Source: Thiomicrorhabdus sp965603495 (GTDB lineage: Bacteria; Pseudomonadota; Gammaproteobacteria; Thiomicrospirales; Thiomicrospiraceae). From it: a stretch of DNA of 64,000 bases. This document shows, piece after piece, positions 7,942 through 16,951 of the stretch. Under the pieces are notes generated by a model. The model did not search any database, was not told the DNA's origin, and saw only the letters and a list, made by a program, of their open reading frames with translations. A program made the position numbers and the translations under genes. The stretch's first letter is position 1. Each line of letters starts with the position of its first letter. The stretch is taken from contig CBFDDF010000009.1 in the NCBI GenBank assembly GCA_965603495.1, positions 49,560 through 113,559 of the forward strand. Reading direction: 5' to 3'.

Positions 7942-8736
7942 TTAGCGTAACACTGTTTTGTGTAGATGCTGGGCCACACCATTTTCGCTATTTGAAGGCG
8001 CAATCATCGCGTCTTTTAGCAACTGCTTGATATCTGAATGGGCATTCTGCATCACCACCGGTTCTCCCACCATTTGCAACATATCAATATCATTAAAGCC
8101 ATCACCAAACGCCATGACTTCACTTGGCTCAACCCCTCTGCGCTGTAAAACAGACAGCAATGTTTGGCCTTTCGAAACGCCTTTATTCATCACTTCCAGA
8201 TAGTTTTCCGTGGTAAATGTGATATACAAGTCACCACCTAACTGCGCTATTAATTCTGTTTCAAGCGGTAACAATTGATCATGTTCAGCATGAAAATAAA
8301 ACTTATCAATACCTTCTGGATTGAGTTTCGCAAAGTCCGTCAATTGATAACTGAACTGCGAACTGTGATGAATTGCTAATAAAGGTTCATTAGGGACTTC
8401 CACCCACCAATTATCACCTTGATAAATATTACGATGCACACCAAATCCGGCACTTATCGTCAGGACTTGTGATGCTAAATCTCTCGGAATATGGTTTTCA
8501 TATAGCAGCTCACCGGCTTGATTATGCACGCGGGCGCCATTCGAAGTAATCAGGCACGTTTCGATATCCAGTTGCTGTGCCAATGCAAAAACATCTTGAA
8601 AATGGCGACCTGTGGCTAACATCACTTTAATCCCAAGGGCATCAACGGCTTGTAACGCCTGCTTACAAACCGGGGTAATTTGATGATGGTGATCGAGTAA
8701 AGTCCCGTCTAAATCGGTAACAACGAGTTTAAGCAT
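7942..8736 (-). CDS. Cof-type HAD-superfamily phosphatase
   Basis: 264 residues of the HAD IIB (Cof) subfamily. Motif I is DLDGTLLDHH at residues 8-17, motif II ATGRH, the motif III Lys lies in MNKGVSKGQTL, and motif IV is FGDGFNDIDML. The large cap domain between motifs II and III is characteristic of sugar-phosphate or nucleotide phosphatases such as YidA and YbiV. The physiological substrate is not predictable. It is divergent from the symporter gene downstream. Confidence 0.9.
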   Translation of the reverse strand: MLKLVVTDLDGTLLDHHHQITPVCKQALQAVDALGIKVMLATGRHFQDVFALAQQLDIETCLITSNGARVHNQAGELLYENHIPRDLASQVLTISAGFGVHRNIYQGDNWWVEVPNEPLLAIHHSSQFSYQLTDFAKLNPEGIDKFYFHAEHDQLLPLETELIAQLGGDLYITFTTENYLEVMNKGVSKGQTLLSVLQRRGVEPSEVMAFGDGFNDIDMLQMVGEPVVMQNAHSDIKQLLKDAMIAPSNSENGVAQHLHKTVLR

Positions 8737-8815
8737 AAGACCTGTCTAATGAAGTATTTAAGGCCGCTATTGTGCCTCAATACTCGGTGTAAATCAAAAC
8801 TAGGCAGGTAAGTTA

Positions 8816-8835
8816 ATGCCTAAGTGATTAGGCAT
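8816..8835. promoter_or_regulatory. Inverted repeat between HAD gene and AGCS symporter
   Basis: ATGCCTAA (8816-8823), a 4-nt spacer GTGA and the exact complement (8828-8835), about 95 bases before the symporter start. It could be an operator or a leader hairpin. No glycine-riboswitch pattern was seen. Confidence 0.35.
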
Positions 8836-8929
8836 ACGCAATTGAATCTAGTCCATTGATAAAGGTCTTTTTCTCGACAACACAGGACTTTCCAGGTAAT
8901 TTAATTAAAACTTTTAGGGAAAGCTGATT

Positions 8930-10270
8930 ATGGAATCAATTAACGACATTTTATCAACCGCCAGCAGTTGGGCTTGGGGACCAGCCATGCTGATTCTATT
9001 GCTAGGGACAGGATTGTATTTAACCATTCGCTTACGTTTTCTGCCGTTGAGAAACCTTTTCTATGCCTTTAGTCTTTTATGGAGAAGTCGTAATTCAAAA
9101 GCAGAAGGCGACATCAGTCCGTTTTCCGCGTTAATGACAGCGATGGCTGCAACTGTAGGGACGGGGAATATCGCCGGCGTTGCGGCTGCCCTGTTTATCG
9201 GTGGACCTGGGGCTATTTTCTGGATGTGGATGACGGCACTGGTCGGCATGGCGACTAAATACAGTGAAGCGCTACTCGCGGTAAAATACCGTGAAACCGA
9301 TGAAGATGGTCGGCACGTAGGTGGCCCGATGTATTACATAAAAAACGGCATGGGCGAAAAGTGGAAACCGCTCGCCGTTGCGTTTGCCCTGTTTGGCACC
9401 ATTGCCGCATTTGGCATCGGTAATATGGTGCAAGCCAATGCGGTGGCTGGTGCAATGGAAACCGCCTTTGGGTTTGACAATCAAGCCACCGGCATTGTCT
9501 TGATGGTATTGGTGGGGCTCGTCATGTTTGGAGGTATCCAACGCATCGCTCATACTGCGACCGCTTTAGTCCCGGTTATGGCCATTTTATACATTGGTTT
9601 CTCATTGTATATTCTAGGGTCCTACATCGACCAACTACCAGGCGCTTTAGTGACCATCGTTGAAAGCGCCTTTACCGGCAGTGCTGCCGCGGGTGGATTT
9701 GCGGGCGCGGGTCTTATCCTAGCGATTCAATTTGGCGTGGCGCGTGGTGTATTCTCTAATGAAGCTGGTATGGGGACTGCGCCGATAGCACATGCGGCCG
9801 CCAAAACTAATGACCCGGTTGAGCAAGGCCACATTGCCATGTTGGGGACTTTTATTGATACGATTATTCTCTGCACCATGACCGCATTGGTGATTATGGT
9901 GACCGGAGTTTGGCAGAGTGGTGAAACTGGCTCGCCACTGACCGCGCTGGCATTTGCGACAGGCTTGGATTCTGATTTAGGGGCGGTGGTGGTGGCTGTG
10001 GCCTTAGCCATATTCGCTTTCACGACCTTACTTGGATGGAGTTATTATGGCGAGCGTTGTGCCGAATATTTAGCTGGCACCAAAGTCATCACCAGCTACC
10101 GTATCCTTTGGGTATTGGCTGTATTTGCGGGTGCGGCTCTCTCGAACCACTTTAATACCGTATTGATTCTGGCGGACGTATTGAATGCCCTGATGGCGAT
10201 TCCCAACTTAATTGCTTTACTGGTGCTTTCTCCGGTCATTATCAAACTCAGTCAAGCACAGAAGAAGTAA
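8930..10270 (+). CDS. Sodium:alanine/glycine symporter, AGCS family
   Basis: 446 residues with about eleven membrane segments. Family signatures are clear: ALMTAMAATVGTGNIAGVAA (about 66-85), GGPGAIFWMWMTALVGMATK, GGPMYYI, FSNEAGMGTAPIAHAAA and SYYGERC. AGCS proteins import alanine, glycine or related small amino acids with Na+. The start is supported by GGGAAAG. It ends at a perfect 36-bp palindromic terminator. Confidence 0.93.
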   Translation: MESINDILSTASSWAWGPAMLILLLGTGLYLTIRLRFLPLRNLFYAFSLLWRSRNSKAEGDISPFSALMTAMAATVGTGNIAGVAAALFIGGPGAIFWMWMTALVGMATKYSEALLAVKYRETDEDGRHVGGPMYYIKNGMGEKWKPLAVAFALFGTIAAFGIGNMVQANAVAGAMETAFGFDNQATGIVLMVLVGLVMFGGIQRIAHTATALVPVMAILYIGFSLYILGSYIDQLPGALVTIVESAFTGSAAAGGFAGAGLILAIQFGVARGVFSNEAGMGTAPIAHAAAKTNDPVEQGHIAMLGTFIDTIILCTMTALVIMVTGVWQSGETGSPLTALAFATGLDSDLGAVVVAVALAIFAFTTLLGWSYYGERCAEYLAGTKVITSYRILWVLAVFAGAALSNHFNTVLILADVLNALMAIPNLIALLVLSPVIIKLSQAQKK

Positions 10271-10301
10271 TGAACAGCTATTAAAAGCCTTTAAAAACAG
10301 C

Positions 10302-10337
10302 AAAAGCCAACTGACCAGGCCTGGTCAGTTGGCTTTT
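10302..10337. terminator. 36-bp perfect palindrome, bidirectional terminator
   Basis: Two exact 18-base arms (AAAAGCCAACTGACCAGG and its complement) meet with no spacer; the centre is the iterated ACCAGGCCTGGT at 10314-10325. It lies between the convergent symporter and EAL genes, and A/T-rich ends give a short U-run in both directions. Confidence 0.8.
10314..10325. repeat. Iterated palindrome ACCAGGCCTGGT
   Basis: Perfect copy forming the exact centre of the 36-bp palindrome. Confidence 0.97.
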
Positions 10338-10454
10338 GTTGTTTATTGAAGCCTAAAATCTCATAAATGTAGTTGGAAGAATGGCTTTGCTCACCCTCAA
10401 AAGTTCATCATCAGTACCTTCGCCTTACCCTCTGACGTGACCTCTATAAAAAAC

Positions 10455-12359
10455 TTACTGAAGTTTCATTTTTAGGATCTTCTGGATTTTTTCTTCCGCC
10501 GGGCCAGGCATGTCCTGATAAAACCCTTGAACCTTATTAAAACGGTGTCCCGCTATACGATTATATTGTGCTTCAGTTTCAACACCCTCTGCAATGGTGG
10601 CAATCCCTAAGTCGCTCGCCAATGACGAGACCGATGCCAAAATGGTATCCGCCTTATCCCCTTCTAACACAATCAAGCTACGATCAATTTTCAAATAACT
10701 AATCGGTAACTGACTTAACCAGTTATAGGATGAAAAACCGCTTCCAAAATCGTCTAACGCGAGTTTAAAGCCAGCCTTATGAATTTCATTAAACACCTGG
10801 GTACTCTCGTCGCCCATCTCAATAAAGAAGCCTTCATTCACCTCAAATACCATGCGTTTCTGCAAATCTGTGTTGCCATGTTGTTTGTGTATCCACTCTT
10901 TAAAGCGACGGCTAAATAAGGTTGCCGGCGTGATATTAATAAACACCATAATTTGGGTCTCTACATGGCGTGCCAGCAAAGCTTCTGCTTGCCCCATCAT
11001 GAAACAATCCAATTCGTAAATCGCTCCGAGTTCGACAATCTGGTTTAGAAAGAAATATGGACTGAGCAATCCATGCGCTTCATCTTGATAACGCACTAAA
11101 AGTTCAACATGTGGCCACTCTGTAGACTGCAGTGGATAAATGACCTGGGCGTAAACCTGCAGCCCTTCAGTCTTACCTTTCAACAGATTCTCTGCAATCA
11201 GATAACCCTTTAAAATCCTTTCAAAAGCATGATCATCTAATCGCATAAATGAAGTTGACTTGCTTTTAGTATGGCGCACCATTCTTAAAATAGTTTTGGC
11301 AACATCGTGCCCGCGTTCTGGCACACACTTAAAACTTGTCCCCTTAACCCTTAAATTGATCTCATTATGACCATTAAATCCAATCGTCAATTTTCCTGTC
11401 AGATGCGCCGTCATCTCTTCAGTCAATTGACTGTCTAAGACAATAAAGACATCACTGGCCACATGATAAATCGAGCCATCATCAAGGTGCTGCTTTAAAC
11501 ACTCAACAAAGGATTGAATAACCTGTTTGGCATAGACTTCACCAAAAACCTGTTCAACATGATCGTAATCTTCAATAATAAATATATTAACGGCAAAAGC
11601 CTGACCTCTGTGAGGTAGGTCTTCAATCAACTTTAACTTATTAGGTAAGTCCGTCAGTGGTTCATAAAAGGCCATGTGACGCATTTTTTTCTGCGCCTGA
11701 GTAACCTTATTCACCATTTCATTAAAAAACAGTTCGAGATTACCTAACTCATTTCGATTTTTGACGATGACCTGAACATTTTCTTCGCCCTCTGTGTAAC
11801 GTTTGATGGCTTTCGAAATGGAATAAATACGCTCGACGTGTTCCGTTGCGACTTTTAGGATAAGAATCAACAGCCCTACAAAGCCTAATAACATTATAAA
11901 AAGAAGGGACGGTGTTAATTCTTGCAAACTTTCAGATAACCCAACCTCATCGAAACACACATCCAGTCTGCCAATCACCATGTCATTAATCACAATCGGT
12001 AGAGAATCCAAACGACATGGACTATTTGAATCTATAAGCGATGGATACACTGCTAACGGCTTAGCTTCGCCTTCAATAAATACTTTCACCTGTATCACGC
12101 TATTGCGTTCATTTTCAACGACCTGCTTAGAAAATGAATTAAGTTGCGAAATATCCTCTATCAACAGTGCGCGCTTAACTTGATCTCCGGCTAAAGACAA
12201 GATATTTTCTTCAACTAATGCCGTTTGTTCCTGAATGGAGTTCTGAATAGTTTGCTGTAATACAACCCCTAAAACCACCAACACCAGCAACATGACCAAA
12301 GTGACGCTTTGCAGGACTTGGCGAAATAACTGGCTTTGATAAACCGGACGTTCGTTCAT
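10455..12359 (-). CDS. Transmembrane HAMP / degenerate GGDEF / EAL protein (c-di-GMP phosphodiesterase)
   Basis: 634 residues: membrane segment about 15-37, periplasmic domain 38-155, second membrane segment 156-177, HAMP-like linker, degenerate GGDEF domain (about 236-385, with SDVF where GGDEF should be) and EAL domain (about 390-630). The EAL catalytic set looks intact: ELLVR, INIT, VFEVNE, LDDFGSG, YLKID, AEGVET and QGF. I predict c-di-GMP hydrolysis with no cyclase activity. The start codon overlaps the stop of the upstream binding-protein gene by four bases, which suggests that the periplasmic protein is its ligand-sensing partner. Confidence 0.88.
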   Translation of the reverse strand: MNERPVYQSQLFRQVLQSVTLVMLLVLVVLGVVLQQTIQNSIQEQTALVEENILSLAGDQVKRALLIEDISQLNSFSKQVVENERNSVIQVKVFIEGEAKPLAVYPSLIDSNSPCRLDSLPIVINDMVIGRLDVCFDEVGLSESLQELTPSLLFIMLLGFVGLLILILKVATEHVERIYSISKAIKRYTEGEENVQVIVKNRNELGNLELFFNEMVNKVTQAQKKMRHMAFYEPLTDLPNKLKLIEDLPHRGQAFAVNIFIIEDYDHVEQVFGEVYAKQVIQSFVECLKQHLDDGSIYHVASDVFIVLDSQLTEEMTAHLTGKLTIGFNGHNEINLRVKGTSFKCVPERGHDVAKTILRMVRHTKSKSTSFMRLDDHAFERILKGYLIAENLLKGKTEGLQVYAQVIYPLQSTEWPHVELLVRYQDEAHGLLSPYFFLNQIVELGAIYELDCFMMGQAEALLARHVETQIMVFINITPATLFSRRFKEWIHKQHGNTDLQKRMVFEVNEGFFIEMGDESTQVFNEIHKAGFKLALDDFGSGFSSYNWLSQLPISYLKIDRSLIVLEGDKADTILASVSSLASDLGIATIAEGVETEAQYNRIAGHRFNKVQGFYQDMPGPAEEKIQKILKMKLQ

Positions 12360-13159
12360 TGATATAAAGCCTTTATTTCAAACATTTCTTTTACGGTTAT
12401 AGGATTGTAACCGATCAATTTAGTGCTTTTAAAGTAGGCTTGTCCCTGCGGGGTTTGTTCAAATGAAATTAAAGCTCTTTTCACTGGTTCATACCACTGA
12501 GGGGTTTTTACCAACATAAATATACCTGGTGTCGAATCCGATAAACCCAGCACTCTAAACCCCTTTCTATCCACTTCTGAAAGCGCTTCCCAAACAGATA
12601 AAGTCAAAGCAGCAGCATCAGATTTTTCTAACGCTAACCAAAGAAAGCTTTCTAGATGGGATTTTCGATTAACAGACTTATAGTCTGTTTTCTGCAAGCC
12701 GATTTCTGTCAATTTTTTATAGGCTACCTTAGTAGTGATTGCGAGATTGGGAGGAAAAGCAATTGTCTTATGCTTCAAGTCAGCAAACGACTTTATTTTA
12801 CTATTTTCAGGTACTACAAACACCGCTTGAGGTCGGTAACTGACATGCATCACGGGTTTATAAAGCCCGTCAACAGAGAGTTGATAGCCCAAGTTAGGAG
12901 CGATCATCAGAATATCGTAAGACTGTTGCTCAGCTAAGTGTTTAAATGAAGCAAAATTATCAGCGGTACGAAAGTAAACAGGTTCTGCTAAAGTTTGATT
13001 GAGGTAATTCACTAATGGGGCATTTAGCTCTGCCAAATGAACAGGCTGATATTGGGGGAAAACACCAAAAGTTAAGGCCGATGCACTACCAGAAATCAGG
13101 ATGCCTACCTGAATGATAATAACTGAAAACCACTTTTTTAAATTGATATGACTAAACAT
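12356..13159 (-). CDS. PhnD-like periplasmic substrate-binding protein
   Basis: 267 residues with a signal peptide (about 1-28, ending SASA). The body follows the PhnD/phosphonate-binding-like fold: LTFGVFPQYQPVHL, YDILMIAPNLGYQL, FVVPENSKIKSFADLKHKTI and FPPNLAITT. There is no ABC permease or ATPase nearby; instead it overlaps the EAL gene by four bases (ATGA). I infer a sensory role, presenting a ligand to the periplasmic domain of the EAL protein, as NspS does with MbaA in Vibrio cholerae. The ligand is unknown. Confidence 0.82.
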   Translation of the reverse strand: MFSHINLKKWFSVIIIQVGILISGSASALTFGVFPQYQPVHLAELNAPLVNYLNQTLAEPVYFRTADNFASFKHLAEQQSYDILMIAPNLGYQLSVDGLYKPVMHVSYRPQAVFVVPENSKIKSFADLKHKTIAFPPNLAITTKVAYKKLTEIGLQKTDYKSVNRKSHLESFLWLALEKSDAAALTLSVWEALSEVDRKGFRVLGLSDSTPGIFMLVKTPQWYEPVKRALISFEQTPQGQAYFKSTKLIGYNPITVKEMFEIKALYQ

Positions 13160-13441
13160 GAATTATCATCCCAAATATCGATATATTCATATTAACATGA
13201 CACCCGTCTAAGTGACTACAGACTTCATTTAAGTTTATTTTATAGATGGCTTTAATAATTCTATCAGGGGTTCAACACTTTCTTTTCACTAAGGAATTTG
13301 GCTTAATTCTATCGAAGAATTACCACCTCTTTTATCAAGTTAACGTCAAATACCCTAATACAAAACTGGTTTTTATCTTGCGGGTTTTTTGGCATATTAG
13401 TCTATATTGAAATTTATATGTCTTATAAGGGCGTGCAAAGT

Positions 13442-14818
13442 ATGTTTATTAGTGTATTAGATATTTTTAAAATTGGGATAGGTCCATCGAGCTCACACAC
13501 CATGGGGCCGATGGTCGCTGCCCATGACTTTACGGGCAAACTAAGAGAGCAGCTGACCACAAAAGAAACCCAGCCATTACAGCTACGCTGTATTCTAAAA
13601 GGCTCTCTGGCCTTTACCGGACACGGCCATGCGACTGACAAGGCTGTCGTTTTGGGTATGCACGGTTATTTACCACAAGGCCTTGCGACCGCCGATGTTA
13701 AAAGTTTAACGGCAAACCTGTACCAAGCCACCACACTTCAATTGACGGCAACACAAAGCGCCATGTTTAATCCGCTTGATGATGTCATTTTTGACTACAA
13801 AGACCCGCTGCCACAGCATCCAAACGGTCTTATTTTTGAATGCCTTGACGAACATCAACATGTTATTTTCTCGGAAACTTACTTCTCGATTGGTGGTGGA
13901 TTTATCTCCACACTTGCAGAAATAGACCAGATTAAAGCGCCCATAAAAGGTCAACCTGCCGCACAATGTCCCTACCCATTTAACTCTGCGAACTCAATGA
14001 TGGAGATGGCACTCGACAGTGGTTTATCCATTGCAGAGATGAAACAATCGAATGAGTTAGTATATATTTCTTCAGAACAACTCGATCAAGCCTTACTGTC
14101 CCTATGGGACGCAATGAAAACCTGCGTGGAAAATGGCCTTAATGCAACTGGCATTTTACCAGGTGGGCTCAATGTAAAACGACGTGCTAAAAATTTGCAT
14201 CAACAACTTTTGCATGATGAAAACCCTAACACCGTTAACGATTGGTTATGTGCTTATGCGATGGCCGTGAATGAAGAAAATGCCGATGGCCACATGGTGG
14301 TCACCGCGCCAACCAATGGTGCAGCGGGCGTGATTCCCGCCATACTCTACTACTTTATGGTTCACGAAAATGGCAGCTTTGAGGATGTTAAAAACTTTTT
14401 GCTAACAGCCGCTGCGATTGGTGGCATTATCAAACATCGCAGTTCAATTTCCGGTGCAGAAGTTGGTTGTCAAGGCGAAGTCGGTTCGGCGTCAGCAATG
14501 GCGGCGGCGGGATTATGTGCGGTGCGTGGTGGAACCGTCATGCAAATTGAACAAGCGGCCGAAATGGCTTTGGAACATCACTTAGGGATGACTTGCGATC
14601 CCGTCAAAGGTTTAGTACAAGTGCCGTGCATTGAGCGCAATGGTTTTGGCGCGATTAAAGCGTTTACCGCTTCCAGTATCGCCAAACGTGAAAGCGGTGA
14701 ACATATTATGCCTTTAGATAGCTGTATCGCGGCGATGAAGAAAACAGGGGAAGAGATGTCACACAAATACAAAGAAACCTCACTAGGAGGTTTGGCGGTT
14801 ACCTGGGTTGAATGTTAA
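13442..14818 (+). CDS. sdaA: L-serine ammonia-lyase (L-serine deaminase), iron-sulfur type
   Basis: Converts L-serine to pyruvate and ammonia. 458 residues from the ATG at 13442, which has AAGGG upstream and gives the canonical start MFISVLDIFKIGIGPSSSHT; an upstream in-frame ATG at 13418 adds eight non-homologous residues. The single chain contains the beta domain (about 1-160) and the alpha domain with VTAPTNGAAGVIPAI. Cluster cysteines are visible in GAEVGCQGEVGSAS and in MTCDPVKGLVQVPCIERNG. It is a stand-alone gene with a remnant of coaBC directly downstream. Confidence 0.95.
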   Translation: MFISVLDIFKIGIGPSSSHTMGPMVAAHDFTGKLREQLTTKETQPLQLRCILKGSLAFTGHGHATDKAVVLGMHGYLPQGLATADVKSLTANLYQATTLQLTATQSAMFNPLDDVIFDYKDPLPQHPNGLIFECLDEHQHVIFSETYFSIGGGFISTLAEIDQIKAPIKGQPAAQCPYPFNSANSMMEMALDSGLSIAEMKQSNELVYISSEQLDQALLSLWDAMKTCVENGLNATGILPGGLNVKRRAKNLHQQLLHDENPNTVNDWLCAYAMAVNEENADGHMVVTAPTNGAAGVIPAILYYFMVHENGSFEDVKNFLLTAAAIGGIIKHRSSISGAEVGCQGEVGSASAMAAAGLCAVRGGTVMQIEQAAEMALEHHLGMTCDPVKGLVQVPCIERNGFGAIKAFTASSIAKRESGEHIMPLDSCIAAMKKTGEEMSHKYKETSLGGLAVTWVEC

Positions 14819-14849
14819 AAAGCATGTTAAAAAACCTGTCAAAAACGCT

Positions 14850-14966
14850 CTAAAAAGATTGTTTAGCGATAAAACTTAACAAATCGGTGGTTTGCTGTCT
14901 TTTACTCGAAAGTGATTGCGCCACTTCTTTTGTCGCCGTTATTAACGTTAAGGCATTTAGGATTTG
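14850..14966 (-). pseudogene. Remnant of the coaBC 3' end
   Basis: Translated on the minus strand this stretch reads NALTLITATKEVAQSLSSK, then RQQTTDLLSFIAKQ and a stop. It closely matches the C-terminus of the intact CoaBC (NALTLITATQQKSLELSSK, then SHQALELLDFIAQ) encoded at 15592 onward. Only about 35 codons remain, with no start. The membrane-protein gene at 15058-15513 lies between the remnant and the intact gene, so this gene is bracketed by direct repeats of the coaBC end. Confidence 0.8.
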
Positions 14967-15057
14967 AACATGTAATATGCAAAGCCTTTAAGCAGAAAAA
15001 AAGCAGCGGCATTTTCTGCCAATCATTAAATTATTTGCAGCGAGAGGGAATTTGTCA

Positions 15058-15513
15058 TTGATAAATCATGCATTGTCTAGCGAAGCTTTCCGGGAAACCA
15101 CGGCACTGGAAAAGCTAATCACCTCGCTGATCAATGCCAGCGTGGCGTTCCTTTTCCTTATGCCGTTTATGTGGGTTGATTTCTCGACTTTAGAGCTGAA
15201 ACTGCTATTTATTGCGCTGTTTTTTGCGGAAAATCTGCTGGCGATCTTTTTCCTCGACTACCGCTTACCGGGGATGCAATTCCAAGACACTCGTTGGAAA
15301 AAGTCTTACTCAAAAAGCCTGCAATTCGTCCATGCGATTTTATACACGGCCAGCTTTGCCAGCATGCTGTTTTGGATATGGATTCCTGGCGACTTGCTAG
15401 TTTTAAATATACTGTTGCTACAACTTCCCTGCATACTGCTCACCAAGACGACGCTGCATGGTTTTCTGGCCGGTAATATGGTGGATGTGAAGCGACTCCC
15501 CCACGTCTTCTAA
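15058..15513 (+). CDS. Small membrane protein of unknown function
   Basis: About 151 residues with four hydrophobic segments (around 25-45, 50-68, 92-112 and 115-135). The pattern LDYRLPGMQFQDTRWKKSY between segments and LTKTTLHGFLAGNMVDVKRL at the end faintly recalls RDD-type membrane proteins, but I do not claim the family. No ATG is available; TTG at 15058 has GAGAGGG about nine bases upstream and is preferred to TTG at 15052. It is bracketed by coaBC and a remnant of its 3' end, which suggests late insertion. Confidence 0.65.
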   Translation: MINHALSSEAFRETTALEKLITSLINASVAFLFLMPFMWVDFSTLELKLLFIALFFAENLLAIFFLDYRLPGMQFQDTRWKKSYSKSLQFVHAILYTASFASMLFWIWIPGDLLVLNILLLQLPCILLTKTTLHGFLAGNMVDVKRLPHVF

Positions 15514-15534
15514 AAAAACACATAACTAATAAAA

Positions 15535-15575
15535 CAAAAAACGCACCTAATAATCAGCGGTGCGTATTGATTTTT
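15535..15575. terminator. Bidirectional terminator between membrane protein and coaBC
   Basis: ACGCACC (15541-15547) pairs with GGTGCGT (15559-15565). On the minus strand TTTTTTG follows, serving coaBC; on the plus strand a weaker T-run follows. Confidence 0.75.
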
Positions 15576-15591
15576 AACATGTTAATCTTGA

Positions 15592-16821
15592 TCAATTCGA
15601 TTGCTTTTGAGCGATAAAATCGAGCAGCTCTAAAGCTTGATGCGACTTGCTGGATAATTCCAAGCTTTTTTGTTGCGTGGCGGTAATTAGCGTTAAGGCA
15701 TTGTCGCTCTGCTCAAAACCTTGCTGGTCGCCGACCTGATTGGCGCAAATCATATCTAACCCCTTGCGCTGGAGCTTGTCTCTAGCGTACTCAAGCACAT
15801 TCTGCGTTTCCGCCGCAAAGCCCACCACAAACGGTTTATCACTTTGCACTGCAACCCAAGCAACAATATCTGGATTTTTAATCAAGGTTAGCGTCATCTC
15901 ATCTGAGTTCGCTTGCTTTTTAAGCTTATGCTCAGCCATCTGCTTGACTTTAAAATCGGCTACGGCGGCGGCACTGATAAAACAATCCGCATCGGTATAA
16001 AACGCTTGTACCGCAGTAAACATCTGTTGAGCACTACGTACATTAATGCGTTCAACATTTAGAGGGGTTGCTAATTGAATCGGGCCGGCAATCACTGTGA
16101 CCTTCGCCCCTAATTTAGCGGCGACTTCTGCAATCGCGAAACCCATTTTTCCAGAACTACGATTGCCGATAAAACGCACAGGATCAATATCCTCAAAGGT
16201 TGGGCCTGCTGTGATTAAGAGGTTTTTACCCTGCCAAAAGCTTTTGGCATTTGACCAGGCCTGGTCAGTTTGGTGTTGCTGCGTTTTAAACTTAGTTTGA
16301 AACGCCATTACCGCATCAAAAATGACTGAAGGTTCTGGCATTCTACCTGCGCCGACTTCACCGCACGCCTGCTCACCTTCTGCAGGTTCTAACATCGTAA
16401 ATCCACGCTGTTTTAAAACCTGCACATTTTCTTGTGTGGCCTCATTCGACCACATCAGACGATTCATCGCTGGTGCAAGCATAATGGGTTTATCGGTCGC
16501 TAAACACAGCGTGGTGAGCAAATCATCGGCGCGACCCATGCGTAACTTGGCAAGGGTTTCAGCCGAAGCGGGCGCAATCACAATCTGATCCGCCCAGCGG
16601 GCCAATTCTATGTGTCCCATCCCCGCTTCTTGATTGGCATCAAACAAACTGTCTCGCACCGGATTGCCAGATAACGCTTGAAAAGAAAGCGGTTGGATAA
16701 ATTCTTTGGCACCGGAGGTCATGACAACTTGCACCTGAAAACCCGCTTTAATAAATAAGCGTGTTAACTCTAGAGATTTATAAGCGGCAATGCCGCCAGT
16801 GACAGCAAGGAGAATTTTCAT
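15592..16821 (-). CDS. coaBC: Bifunctional phosphopantothenoylcysteine decarboxylase / phosphopantothenate-cysteine ligase
   Basis: Two consecutive steps of coenzyme A synthesis. 409 residues. The N-terminal flavin-dependent CoaC domain has TGGIAAYKS, GHIELARWAD with the catalytic His, LAPAMN and ACGEVGAGRMPEP with the catalytic Cys. The C-terminal CoaB domain has LLITAGPTFEDIDPVRFIGN, SSGKMG, SAAAVADF and VGFAAET. The interdomain linker holds a perfect iterated palindrome read as DQAW. coaD (43709) and coaX (62484) elsewhere in the window serve the same pathway. Confidence 0.97.
   Translation of the reverse strand: MKILLAVTGGIAAYKSLELTRLFIKAGFQVQVVMTSGAKEFIQPLSFQALSGNPVRDSLFDANQEAGMGHIELARWADQIVIAPASAETLAKLRMGRADDLLTTLCLATDKPIMLAPAMNRLMWSNEATQENVQVLKQRGFTMLEPAEGEQACGEVGAGRMPEPSVIFDAVMAFQTKFKTQQHQTDQAWSNAKSFWQGKNLLITAGPTFEDIDPVRFIGNRSSGKMGFAIAEVAAKLGAKVTVIAGPIQLATPLNVERINVRSAQQMFTAVQAFYTDADCFISAAAVADFKVKQMAEHKLKKQANSDEMTLTLIKNPDIVAWVAVQSDKPFVVGFAAETQNVLEYARDKLQRKGLDMICANQVGDQQGFEQSDNALTLITATQQKSLELSSKSHQALELLDFIAQKQSN
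16254..16265. repeat. Iterated palindrome ACCAGGCCTGGT in coaBC
   Basis: Perfect copy, 16 bp when extended (TGACCAGGCCTGGTCA), in the linker between the two CoaBC domains. It is read as Asp-Gln-Ala-Trp-Ser, a different codon phase from the LPGLV copies. Confidence 0.97.
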
Positions 16822-16951
16822 ATTAGTTTCATATTCAAGGGTTAAACTGTGTTTATGATACTGTGTTTATGCCATCAATGACTGACTTTCTATTGCTCTG
16901 CAACTTAGTTAGACTAGATTATATAAACCGCAAAACTAGAAAGGTTTTAAT

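Noticed and set aside
8737..8929. Glycine riboswitch before the AGCS symporter
   Set aside because: None of the conserved glycine-riboswitch core elements was found; only the short inverted repeat at 8816-8835 is supported.
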